Assembly: GCA_019637355.1 (NCBI GenBank)
Contig: JAHBVT010000001.1
Span: 1,767,192 to 1,831,191, forward strand
Source of the DNA: Gemmatimonadaceae bacterium
Lineage (GTDB): Bacteria > Gemmatimonadota > Gemmatimonadetes > Gemmatimonadales > Gemmatimonadaceae
Length of the DNA: 64,000 nt
Direction: 5' to 3'
Shown here: piece after piece, positions 46,116 through 54,018 of the stretch
Numbering within the stretch: position 1 is the first letter of the stretch
Layout of the letters: each line of letters begins with the position of its first letter
Translations under genes and position numbers: made by a program
Notes under the pieces: generated by a model
What the model was told of the DNA's origin: nothing
What the model saw: only the letters and a program-made list of their open reading frames with translations
Database searches by the model: none

Positions 46116-46259
46116 GGAGGGGCTCGCGGTGGCGGAACGGCGGGGCGTGCCTGTCTGATACGCGCCGCGACACGATTGCGATGAACCGCGCGGCAGGCAA
46201 GAGCCAGCTCGGCCCGAGGCTAGCCCAGCCCCTCACGGGCGTGTTAGGATGCACCCATC
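46116..46259. promoter_or_regulatory. Intergenic region upstream of the tRNA-Ser genes
   Basis: 144 bases between the hypothetical gene (reading left) and the first tRNA-Ser (reading right). It must hold promoters for both. I see no clear element by eye apart from short GC-rich stretches. Confidence 0.3.
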
Positions 46260-46342
46260 GGAGGGTTGGCAGAATGGCTATTGCAGCGGTCTTGAAAACC
46301 GCCGTCCGCAAGGACTTACAGGTTCGAATCCTGTACCCTCCG
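46260..46342 (+). tRNA. tRNA-Ser (TGA)
   Basis: 83 bases. Acceptor GGAGGGT / ACCCTCC with G73, anticodon loop CTTGAAA (anticodon TGA), variable arm with CGTCCGCAAGGACTT, and T-arm ACAGGTTCGAATCCTGT. The long variable arm and G73 are serine identity features. Confidence 0.92.
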
Positions 46343-46400
46343 TTGCCTTGATTCACCCACAGCAAGCGGCGAGATTACGAGACTTCGGGGCGACCCGAGA

Positions 46401-46491
46401 GGAGACGTGGCCGAGAGGCTGAAGGCGGCGGTTTGCTAAACCGTTATACGGGGTTAAACCCGTATCGAGGGTTCGAATCCCTCCGTCTCCG
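46401..46491 (+). tRNA. tRNA-Ser (GCT)
   Basis: 91 bases. Acceptor GGAGACG / CGTCTCC with G73, anticodon loop TTGCTAA (anticodon GCT), long variable arm TACGGGGTTAAACCCGTA, and T-arm GAGGGTTCGAATCCCTC. It lies 58 bases after tRNA-Ser(TGA). Confidence 0.93.
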
Positions 46492-46549
46492 TGGAAATCG
46501 GCCCGCATCGGATCTTGGTCCGGGCGGGCTGGTTTCGTTTCTGCGACTG

Positions 46550-46618
46550 GACGGATGACGGAGGACGGATGCCGACTCCGCGCGCTTCGTATGTAGCATC
46601 CGTCATCCGTCATCCGTC
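46550..46618. repeat. Inverted repeat built of GACGGAT heptamers (copy 4)
   Basis: The left arm 46550-46572 (GACGGAT, GACGGAG, GACGGAT, GC) and right arm 46596-46618 are complementary except for one position, with a 23-base loop. The right arm is identical to copies 1 and 3. It lies between tRNA-Ser(GCT) and gltX, 32 bases from the gltX start. Confidence 0.9.
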
Positions 46619-46649
46619 GAGAGTTCATCCGTCCTCGAACCGGCACCAC

Positions 46650-48101
46650 GTGTCCACTCCGCGCCTCAGATTCGCCCCCAGCCCCACCGGCTACCTCCAC
46701 GTCGGCGGTGCCCGCACCGCGCTCTTCAACTGGCTCCTCGCCCGCAAGCTCGGCGGCCAGTTCCTGCTGCGAGTCGAGGACACGGACAAGGCGCGCTCCA
46801 CCGACGAGTCCACGCGCGCCATCTTCGAGGGCCTGCGCTGGCTGGGGCTCGACTGGGACGAAGAGGTGGTGTTTCAGGGGGCGAACCTCGAGCGGCACCG
46901 CGCCGATGCGCAGCGCCTGCTCGACGCCGGCAAGGCCTACCGCTGCTTCTGCACCACCGAGGAGCTGGCCGAGCGCCGGGCGGCCGCGGAGGCCGCCGGC
47001 GGCGCCTTCAGCTACGACCGTCGCTGCGACAAGCTGCCGCAGGACGAGATCGCGCGCCGCGTCGCCGCCGGAACGCCCTTCGTGCTGCGCTTCCGTGTGC
47101 CCGACGGCGAGACGGCTTGGGAGGACCTGGTCCACGGCCGCATCAGCTTCCCGAACAAGGACATCGACGACTTCGTCATCCTGCGCTCGGACGCCACGCC
47201 GATCTACAACCACGCCGTGGTCTCCGACGACATCGCGATGCGCATCACGCTGGTGATGCGCGGCGACGACCACATCTCCAACACGCCCAAGCAGATCCTG
47301 CTGTACGAGGCCCTCGGCGCGGCGCTGCCGCAGTTCGCGCACCTGCCGATGATCCACGGCACCGACGGCAAGAAGCTCTCCAAGCGCCACGGCGCCACGG
47401 CCGTCGGCGACTACCAGCACAAGGGCATCCTGCCGCAGGCGATGGTGAACTTCCTCGCCCTGCTCGGTTGGTCGCCGGGCGGGGACTTCGACGAAGTGAT
47501 GACCCGCGAGCGGCTGGTCGAGGCCTTCAGCGCCGACGGCCTGCTCAAGAAGGCCGCGGTGTTCGATCCGGCCAAGCTGGAGTGGATGAACGGGCAGCAC
47601 CTCGCGCGGATGCCGATCGCCGAAGCCGCGGCCTTGCTGCGCGGTCCGCTGGTGGCGGCCGGCCTCACCAGCGAGGACTGGCTCGACGCCAACGCGGCGT
47701 GGTACCACAAGCTGCTCGAGCTGCTGCGCGTGCGTGCGCGGCTCACCGATGAACTCGTGGCGCAGGCCAAGCCCTACTTCAGCGACGATTTCGCCTACGA
47801 GGCCGACGCCGTCGCCAAGCAGTGGAAGGACCCTGTCCTCGCGCAGTCGCTGCTCGAGGCCTGCGGCGACGCCCTGCGCGCGCTGGAGCCCTTCGACGAA
47901 GCGACGATGGAGCCGGCGATGCGCGCGCTCGCCGAGTCCAAGGGCGTCGGCGCGGGGAAACTCCTGCAGCCGCTGCGCGTGGCGTTGGTCGGGTCGGCGG
48001 CTTCGCCGGGCATCTTCGAGGTGATGGCCCTGCTCGGCCGCGAGCGCACGCTGGCGCGCATCGCCCGCGCGGTCGCGCATCTGGGTAGGTCCGCCGGCTA
48101 G
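46650..48101 (+). CDS. gltX: Glutamyl-tRNA synthetase
   Basis: 483 residues. Class I motifs: RFAPSPTGYLHVGGARTA (HIGH type), RVEDTDKARS, and KKLSKRHGATAV (KMSKS type), then a helical anticodon domain. The start is the GTG of VSTPRLRFAPSP. The frame runs back to the tRNA-Ser, but that part reads through the heptamer repeat and is not protein-like for the family. The next gene starts 4 bases after the stop. Confidence 0.95.
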   Translation: MSTPRLRFAPSPTGYLHVGGARTALFNWLLARKLGGQFLLRVEDTDKARSTDESTRAIFEGLRWLGLDWDEEVVFQGANLERHRADAQRLLDAGKAYRCFCTTEELAERRAAAEAAGGAFSYDRRCDKLPQDEIARRVAAGTPFVLRFRVPDGETAWEDLVHGRISFPNKDIDDFVILRSDATPIYNHAVVSDDIAMRITLVMRGDDHISNTPKQILLYEALGAALPQFAHLPMIHGTDGKKLSKRHGATAVGDYQHKGILPQAMVNFLALLGWSPGGDFDEVMTRERLVEAFSADGLLKKAAVFDPAKLEWMNGQHLARMPIAEAAALLRGPLVAAGLTSEDWLDANAAWYHKLLELLRVRARLTDELVAQAKPYFSDDFAYEADAVAKQWKDPVLAQSLLEACGDALRALEPFDEATMEPAMRALAESKGVGAGKLLQPLRVALVGSAASPGIFEVMALLGRERTLARIARAVAHLGRSAG

Positions 48102-48105
48102 GCCG

Positions 48106-48741
48106 ATGGACGCCCCGCGTGCGCCGCTGACGGCGGTCGAGCAGGACGTCTGGCAGTTCCTGCTGGACCACCTGGCCCAACACTCGTTCCAGCCCAGCGT
48201 CCGCGAGATCGCGCGGCACTTCCGCATCCCGTCCACGCGGACGGTCTCGGACTTGATCGAGTCGCTGGAGCGCAAAGGTTACCTGCACCGCAGGCCCGGG
48301 CGGTCGCGCGGCGTGGTGCTCGCGGGCTTCGTCGGGGCTGGCGGCACGCAACCGGTGCCCGTGGTGCACTTCACGCTCAGCGGCGCGCCGGAGACCGAGC
48401 GGCATCTCACGCTGGACCGCGCGCTGGTGCCTTCGGCGGATGCGTACCTCGTGCGAGCCAACGCCGAGGAGGCACCGCGCCACGCGGTGCGCGAGGGCGA
48501 CTTGCTCTTGGTCCTGCCGGAAGCGCGCGTGCCAGAGGAGAACCCGGTGGTGGCGCGGATCGGATCGCGCGTCCTCGTGCGCACCTTGGTCCGCCGCGGC
48601 ACCACACTGTTGCTGCTCGCACCGGCGCCCGGGATGCGCGACATCGAGCTGCGCGACGAGGACGACTTCAGGATTCTCGGTCCGCTCGCGCTGGTGCTGC
48701 GGAGCACCGCCGCCGGCTCCGGCGACACCGCCGCGGACTGA
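48106..48741 (+). CDS. LexA-like transcriptional regulator with degenerate protease domain
   Basis: 211 residues. The N-terminal LexA DNA-binding winged helix (about 8-65) is clear: LTAVEQDVWQFL, QPSVREIARHF, VSDLIESLERKGYLHR. The C-terminal half has the LexA/S24 fold outline, but the nucleophile site (VRGDSM in LexA) reads VRANAE, placing Ala120 at the Ser position, and the general-base Lys is Arg159 (LVRTLVRR). Self-cleavage is therefore unlikely. It may be a non-cleavable regulator or may sense ligand or partner by another route. It follows gltX by 4 bases. Confidence 0.75.
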   Translation: MDAPRAPLTAVEQDVWQFLLDHLAQHSFQPSVREIARHFRIPSTRTVSDLIESLERKGYLHRRPGRSRGVVLAGFVGAGGTQPVPVVHFTLSGAPETERHLTLDRALVPSADAYLVRANAEEAPRHAVREGDLLLVLPEARVPEENPVVARIGSRVLVRTLVRRGTTLLLLAPAPGMRDIELRDEDDFRILGPLALVLRSTAAGSGDTAAD

Positions 48742-48756
48742 GCGGGCTGCGCCGCC

Positions 48757-49656
48757 TCAGTCCGGCTGCGGGTCGCCGGCTTGCGGGGTCGGCCGCTGCT
48801 GCGCCTCGCGCTGGGCCTGGCGCTCCCGCTCGCGACGTTCGCGCAAGGCCTTCACCGCGCGGTCGAACTCATCGTCGCGCATCTGCCGTGCCGACTGCGT
48901 CTGGATCTCGGCTCGCATCGCATCCAGCCGGCGCGCCCGCTCCATCGCAATCGGATTCGCCTGCACGTTGTTCAGCGCGAACATCGAGAGCAGCGGCGTC
49001 GGGATGGAGAAGTTGCCCAGGCGGATCGCCTGCTGGTCCATTCCCCACTTCTTGCCGCCGAGGTCGAAGGTCCAGTCGCCCGGCCGCCGCGCGTCCTCCG
49101 GGTGGTAGCGCGCCAGGGAGTCGGCGTAGGCGAGGATGCTGCGCTCGAGCATCAGCCGCAGCGTGTCGGCGCGGGTCAGCGGGACGATCGGCGCGACGAC
49201 CACGTCGCCGGGCTTCACCCAGAGGCGCTGGTCGGTGAACGTGGGCCGCAGGCCGCGGATCGGCCCACCGTCGCCGATGAGGTCGCCGTAGCCGCCGCCT
49301 GCGCCAGCATCGCGCGACGGTGCGGCCGGCACACCCGTGGGCGCCTCGGTCGGCGCGATGATCGGCGGCGGCGCCTCGGCGGGCGGCTCCTCGGTGATCG
49401 GCCGATTGTCACCGCCCGAGCGCGGGGCCTCACGATTGGCTTCGCCATCCGTCGGCAACTGCACCTCGAAGCGAATCACCTCGGGCACGATCGCTCGACC
49501 GCTGTCGTCGCGCAGCCAGTCGTAGGCCACGGGCACGAGGAAGGCCGGCACCACGATGCCGAGGAGCAGCAACTGCAGCACGAAGGCGGTCGCCGACGCA
49601 CGGGGGTCGGCCGAGCGCCGCTTCGGCAGCAGGGAGACACCCTTCCTCGGCTTCAC
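48757..49656 (-). CDS. Membrane-anchored proline-rich protein of unknown function
   Basis: 299 residues. One transmembrane helix (about 24-48) is followed by a Pro/Ala/Glu-rich linker (about 75-120), then a mixed region with FTDQRLWVKPGDVV and a Lys/Arg/Gln-rich helical tail (about 250-299). The layout recalls TonB-like proteins, but the TonB C-terminal motif is absent. It is the last gene of the long leftward overlap chain, starting in an ATGA overlap with the fumarylacetoacetase-family gene. I do not recognise a family. Confidence 0.6.
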   Translation of the reverse strand: MKPRKGVSLLPKRRSADPRASATAFVLQLLLLGIVVPAFLVPVAYDWLRDDSGRAIVPEVIRFEVQLPTDGEANREAPRSGGDNRPITEEPPAEAPPPIIAPTEAPTGVPAAPSRDAGAGGGYGDLIGDGGPIRGLRPTFTDQRLWVKPGDVVVAPIVPLTRADTLRLMLERSILAYADSLARYHPEDARRPGDWTFDLGGKKWGMDQQAIRLGNFSIPTPLLSMFALNNVQANPIAMERARRLDAMRAEIQTQSARQMRDDEFDRAVKALRERRERERQAQREAQQRPTPQAGDPQPD

Positions 49657-50267
49657 GCCTCGGCCACCACCGGATTGCGCACGCGGCTCCAGCCGACCAC
49701 CTCGACCTCCACTTCGTCGCCGGGCTGCAGCGGCTTCACGCCGGCCGGCGTCCCCGTCGCGACTACGTCGCCGGGTTCGAGCGTCATCGACTGCGAGATG
49801 TACGACAGCAGCTCAGCGATCGGAAACACCATCTCGCTGGCCTGGCCGCGCTGGCACTCCTCGCCGTTCACGCGCGTCACCACCGTCAGCGCATTGAGGT
49901 CCACCGCGCCGCGGCGCTCCTCGCCGATCGGGCAGAAGGTGTCGGAGCCCTTCGCGCGCCACCACTGCGCGTCGGCCTTCTGCCAATCGCGCGCTGAGAC
50001 GTCGTTTACCGCGACGATGCCGCGCACCGCGCGCGCGGCCTCCGCCGCACTCGCCTTCCGGAGCGTCGTGCCAATGACCACGCCGATCTCGCCCTCGAAG
50101 TCCACGCGGCCGGCATCGCGGGGCAGCACGATCGCGTCCCCGCTGGCGATCACCGTGGACGGTGGCTTCAGGAAGATGAGCGGGACCGTGGAGACCGCGT
50201 TGCCAAGCTCCTTGGCGTGCTCGCGATACGTGCGCCCCGCGCAGACGATCTTGGATGGGCGGCTCAT
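49653..50267 (-). CDS. Fumarylacetoacetate hydrolase family protein
   Basis: 204 residues, the size of the short FAH-fold enzymes. Motifs: KIVCAGRTYREHAKELG at the start, FLKPPSTVIASGD, VDFEGEIGVVIG (metal-binding Glu residues), VNDVSARDWQ, the conserved SQSMTLEPGDVVATGTPAGV. The family hydrolyses or decarboxylates beta-dicarbonyl acids with a divalent metal; acylpyruvase and oxaloacetate tautomerase activities are known. Start and stop overlap both neighbours by 4 bases. Confidence 0.85.
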   Translation of the reverse strand: MSRPSKIVCAGRTYREHAKELGNAVSTVPLIFLKPPSTVIASGDAIVLPRDAGRVDFEGEIGVVIGTTLRKASAAEAARAVRGIVAVNDVSARDWQKADAQWWRAKGSDTFCPIGEERRGAVDLNALTVVTRVNGEECQRGQASEMVFPIAELLSYISQSMTLEPGDVVATGTPAGVKPLQPGDEVEVEVVGWSRVRNPVVAEA

Positions 50268-52762
50268 CTAGGCAATGTACCCTCATAGAAGGCGCGGAGT
50301 TCGTCCCGGAGCATCGCCCAGGGGCCCTGCAGGCGCGTGGCGGGCGGCAGTCCCTCGGTGAGCCGGCGCCCGTAGCCCTTGGTCACCACGCGCGGATCGC
50401 AGATCACGACGGCACCGCGATCGGTGGCGGTGCGGATGAGCCGCCCGAAGCCCTGCTTGAGCCGCAGCGCCGCGTGCGGGATCATATACTCGGCGAAGGC
50501 GTCGCCGCCGGCAGCCTCGATGGCCTCGCACTGCGCCGCCGTCATCGGCTCGGTGGGCACGCGGAAGGGAATCTTCGCAATGACCATCCCGCGCAGCGCG
50601 CGACCGGGCACGTCGACGCCTTCCCAGAAGCTCGCGGTGCCGATGAGCACGGCATCGCCGTGCTCACGGAAGCGTCGCAGCAGTTCGTCGCGCGGCGCCT
50701 CGCCGTGCACGAGCAGCGGATGCGCCGCCTCGGCGCCGGCCGCGCGGAGCACCGCCGCCGCCTCGCGCACGTCACGATGGCTCGTGAACAGGACGAAGAC
50801 GCCACCCCCCGCCGCCGCAATCACGTCCTGCGTCGCCTCGAGCGTGCGCTTCAGGTGCCCCGGTCCGTCGGCGTTTGGCGCCGGGAAGTCGCTAGGGATC
50901 AGCAGCATCGCCTGGCGCGGGTAGTCGAACGGCGACGCCAACGAGGCCGTCACCGGCTCGAGTTCTTCGTCGTCGAGCCCGAGCCGCCGCGTGATGAAGT
51001 CGAAGCCGTCGCCCACCGAGAGCGTGGCGCTGGTCACGATGGCCGTCTCGACGCGGCGGAAGAGGTCCTCGCGCAGGATCGGTGCGAGGTCCAACGGCAC
51101 GGCCGTCGCGCCGACGTTGCGTTCGCTACCACGCAGTTCGAGCCAGCGCACGCGCGGCGCGCCGTCGCGGCCCGGCCGCAGCGCCGCGCGCAGCGCGTCG
51201 CTGGCCGTCTGCAGCCGCCGCGTCACGCCGCGCACTTCGTTGAGCAGCGGGGCCAGTTCCTCGGCCTTGGCCTCGTCGCTCTCCAAGCGGTCGCGCACCA
51301 TCCGCAGGCCGTCGCCCAGCAGATCCACCTCAGCGAGCAGGTCGTCCAGCGCCACGCCGAGTCCCGCCTGCCACACCGGTTCGTCGTCAAAGCTGTCGGT
51401 GAGTCGCACCACCGATTCGCTGCGCCCGCGCATCCACTCGCCGAGCAAGTCGCAGAGTTCGGCACTCTTCGTGCGCGCCGTCTGCAGCGACGGGACGAGC
51501 CGGGCGCGGACGAGGTCGAGGCTCGCCACCGAGTACAGGTCCTTGCTCGAGGAGAGCTTCCGCTCCAGTGCCGGCAGCAATCCCTTGCCCCGCCGTTCGA
51601 GGCGCGAGAACAGGCGTTCGAGCCCGCGCCGTGAGACCTGCTGCCCCAAGTGCGCGGCCGCCGCATCCTCGAGGTGATGGCCTTCGTCGATCACCAGTCG
51701 CTTGTAGGCCGGCAACACCGCCGCCTCGTCCCAGCGTCCGGAGGCGCGCCGCACCGCGATGTCCGCCATCAGCAGGTGATGGTTCACGACGACCACATCC
51801 GCCTGCGCCGCGGCGCGCCGCGCCTTGAACACGAAGCAGGGATCGAAGTGCGGGCACTTGAGTCGCGTGCAGAGGTCGCCCTCGGCCGCGACTTCGTCCC
51901 ACACCTCGCTGCGCGGCGGCACCGGCAAGTCCGCCAGCGAACCATCCTGCGTCTTCTCCGCCCAGTCCTCCAGCATCCCGAGGTCCGCCGAGGCGTCGTC
52001 TTCGAAGAGTACCGGCGCCTGGAGGCGCGCCTGCTCGAGGCGCTGCAGGCAGAGGTAGTTCTTCCACCCCTTGAGCAGCGCGAAGCGCACCGGCTGGTCC
52101 TTCAGCGCCTGCTTGAGGAACGGCAGGTCCTTGGCGGTAAGCTGTTCCTGCAGGGTGATGGTGTTGGTCGAGACCACCGTGCGCTCGCCGCTCTCGGCGG
52201 CCCAGCGCAGCGCCGGCACCAGGTACCCCAGCGACTTACCCACGCCCGTGCCGGCCTCGAGCAGACCGACGCCCCCGCGCGTGTAGAGCTGCGCGATCAA
52301 GCGCGCCATCTCGCGCTGGCTGGGGCGATCCTCGTAGCGGCCCAGCGTGGCGGCAATCGGTCCGCCGGGCCCGAGCGCGCCGGCGACGTCGCCGGGCTCC
52401 AGGTGAGCCGGCTCGGCCTGCCGCGGCACCTCGACGACCACGTACAGCCGCGAGGCGTCGTTGTCGGTGATGGCGAAGCCGATGCCGTCATCGTGCATCC
52501 GCGCGGCGACGGCGAGGTCGGCATCGCTCGGCTCCAGCAGGCCACTCGGATGGTTGTGCAGGAGCAGTTCGCCGCGATTGGCGAAGCCCGGCAGCGCGAG
52601 CACGCTGGCCACGTCACCGCGAGCCGCGACGCGGGCCGTCTGTATCACGCCGGCGTCATTGACGGTGCAGACGAAGCAGACCTCGCGGCCGCCGGCGAGG
52701 CGGATGGCCGAGCGAACGGCGGCGGCGGCGCCCGGGGCGAGGCGCCCGGTCTCGCCGCTCAC
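50264..52762 (-). CDS. JAMM/RadC-like domain fused to DinG-type iron-sulfur DNA helicase
   Basis: 832 residues. Residues about 24-112 form a RadC-like JAMM domain: Glu27 in GREV, then HNHPSG (69-74) with Ser79 and Asp82, fulfilling the full HxHPx6SxxD zinc pattern. From about 145 a DinG/XPD superfamily-2 helicase begins: Walker A GTGVGKS (171-177), four Cys for the 4Fe-4S cluster (238, 298, 303, 309), and DEGH (359-362). C-terminal helicase motifs include SFWEGVDVPG and QGFGRLIRT. The helicase is expected to unwind 5' overhang or R-loop DNA. The role of the JAMM part is unknown. The gene overlaps its neighbours by 4 bases at both ends. Confidence 0.85.
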   Translation of the reverse strand: MSGETGRLAPGAAAAVRSAIRLAGGREVCFVCTVNDAGVIQTARVAARGDVASVLALPGFANRGELLLHNHPSGLLEPSDADLAVAARMHDDGIGFAITDNDASRLYVVVEVPRQAEPAHLEPGDVAGALGPGGPIAATLGRYEDRPSQREMARLIAQLYTRGGVGLLEAGTGVGKSLGYLVPALRWAAESGERTVVSTNTITLQEQLTAKDLPFLKQALKDQPVRFALLKGWKNYLCLQRLEQARLQAPVLFEDDASADLGMLEDWAEKTQDGSLADLPVPPRSEVWDEVAAEGDLCTRLKCPHFDPCFVFKARRAAAQADVVVVNHHLLMADIAVRRASGRWDEAAVLPAYKRLVIDEGHHLEDAAAAHLGQQVSRRGLERLFSRLERRGKGLLPALERKLSSSKDLYSVASLDLVRARLVPSLQTARTKSAELCDLLGEWMRGRSESVVRLTDSFDDEPVWQAGLGVALDDLLAEVDLLGDGLRMVRDRLESDEAKAEELAPLLNEVRGVTRRLQTASDALRAALRPGRDGAPRVRWLELRGSERNVGATAVPLDLAPILREDLFRRVETAIVTSATLSVGDGFDFITRRLGLDDEELEPVTASLASPFDYPRQAMLLIPSDFPAPNADGPGHLKRTLEATQDVIAAAGGGVFVLFTSHRDVREAAAVLRAAGAEAAHPLLVHGEAPRDELLRRFREHGDAVLIGTASFWEGVDVPGRALRGMVIAKIPFRVPTEPMTAAQCEAIEAAGGDAFAEYMIPHAALRLKQGFGRLIRTATDRGAVVICDPRVVTKGYGRRLTEGLPPATRLQGPWAMLRDELRAFYEGTLPR

Positions 52763-54018
52763 GTCTTCAGCGGCCGCTTCCGTGCGGCGGGGAACAGCAC
52801 GTTGTTGAGGATCAGCCGGTAGCCCGGCGAGTTGGGATGCAGCGCCAGGTCAGTCGGCGGCGCGCCGATGGCGTGCTGCGGATCCTCGGGGTCGTGCCCC
52901 CCTAGGTACGTGAACGTGCCGCGCCCGTAGCTGCCGTGGATGTACTTCACCCAGGGCGCGCCTTCCTCGTGCGCCAGGACGGTGATGCCGGGCTTGAGCG
53001 TGCGGCGCGTGAACGACGTCGTCACGCCGTAGTAGTCGCGCAGCACGTTGCGGTGGTTCTGCACCAGCATCGTGGCGACGGGGTCGAACTTGGCCGAGAA
53101 GCCGAAGAGCGTGAACGTCCCCAGCGGCTGACGGCGCGACGGCACGTTCACCTGGTGGCCGTCGATGTCGCTCATCGCGTTCACGCCGCCGCCGAACTCC
53201 AGCCGCGCGCCCTCGGTGGCGAAGGTGCGGTCCCAGCGCAGCTTCGTCTCCGCATCGGGATCCATCGGCGTGCCGTCGGTGCTCGCGCCGGCGATGTCCA
53301 CTTGGAAGGCGGCGATCGCGAGTTCGATGGTCTCGGTGGCGCCGCACATCGCGAAGAGGAACCCGCCCCGCTCCACGAAGGCGCGCAGCCGGTCGGCCAC
53401 GGTCTTCTTGAGCGTGGGGATGTCGGCAAGGTTGAAGCGCCGCGCCATCTGCAGGTCGCGCTCGCGCGCCTGCTGGAACCACGGCGCGTCGCGGAAGCCG
53501 AGGTACAGCTTGTGCTGCTGTCCCGTGAAGTCCTCGTGATGCAGATGAATCCAGTCAAACTGCGACAGGTCCGTGGAGAGGACGTCGTCGTCCCAGATGT
53601 TCGTGTACGGGATGCCGGCGTAGGTGAGCGCGAGCGTCACGGCGTCGTCCCAGGGCATCGCCTGCGGCGGCGAGTACACGGCGATGCGCGGCGCCTTGTC
53701 CAGCGGCACGGCGTCCATATTCCCGTCGGCGATCTCGCGCCGGATCGCGGCCACACGCCCTTCGTCGAGCGGCTCGAAGCTCACGCCCGCCAGCAAGGCC
53801 GAGCGCCGCAGGCCCGGCAGGTCCGGAATCAGGAAGCTGCCGCCGCGATAGTTGAGCAACCACTCGCTGCGCACGCCATCCGTCAGCGCACCGAAGGTCA
53901 GCCCATATGCCTTGAGGTGATTCGCCTGCGCGTCGTCCATCGGCACGAGCAGATGCTGCGCACGCAGCGGCAGCGCGGCGCAGATCGCCACGAACGCGAG
54001 AAGCAGAGCGCGCCTCAT
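52759..54018 (-). CDS. Secreted protein with GATase1/ThuA-like fold (often labelled asparagine synthetase B)
   Basis: 419 residues with a signal peptide (about 1-20, ending PLRAQ). The mature start LLVPMDDAQANHLKAYG and LLNYRGGSFLIPD are the hallmarks of a family often named asparagine synthetase B, yet no AsnB domain exists. GGFLFAMCGATET (about 225) looks like a nucleophile-elbow region of class-I amidotransferase-like folds. C-terminal residues include YGRGTFTYLGGHDPED. Function unknown; it is in an overlap chain with a TPR protein and DUF4159/DUF4175 genes. Confidence 0.7.
   Translation of the reverse strand: MRRALLLAFVAICAALPLRAQHLLVPMDDAQANHLKAYGLTFGALTDGVRSEWLLNYRGGSFLIPDLPGLRRSALLAGVSFEPLDEGRVAAIRREIADGNMDAVPLDKAPRIAVYSPPQAMPWDDAVTLALTYAGIPYTNIWDDDVLSTDLSQFDWIHLHHEDFTGQQHKLYLGFRDAPWFQQARERDLQMARRFNLADIPTLKKTVADRLRAFVERGGFLFAMCGATETIELAIAAFQVDIAGASTDGTPMDPDAETKLRWDRTFATEGARLEFGGGVNAMSDIDGHQVNVPSRRQPLGTFTLFGFSAKFDPVATMLVQNHRNVLRDYYGVTTSFTRRTLKPGITVLAHEEGAPWVKYIHGSYGRGTFTYLGGHDPEDPQHAIGAPPTDLALHPNSPGYRLILNNVLFPAARKRPLKT

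Noticed and set aside
48757-49656. TonB-type energy transducer
   Set aside because: The membrane helix and proline-rich linker fit, but the C-terminal TonB domain motif is missing and the tail is a charged helix.
52759-54018. Asparagine synthetase B
   Set aside because: It has neither the N-terminal glutaminase Cys nor the ATP-pyrophosphatase motif, and it is secreted. The common label is misleading.
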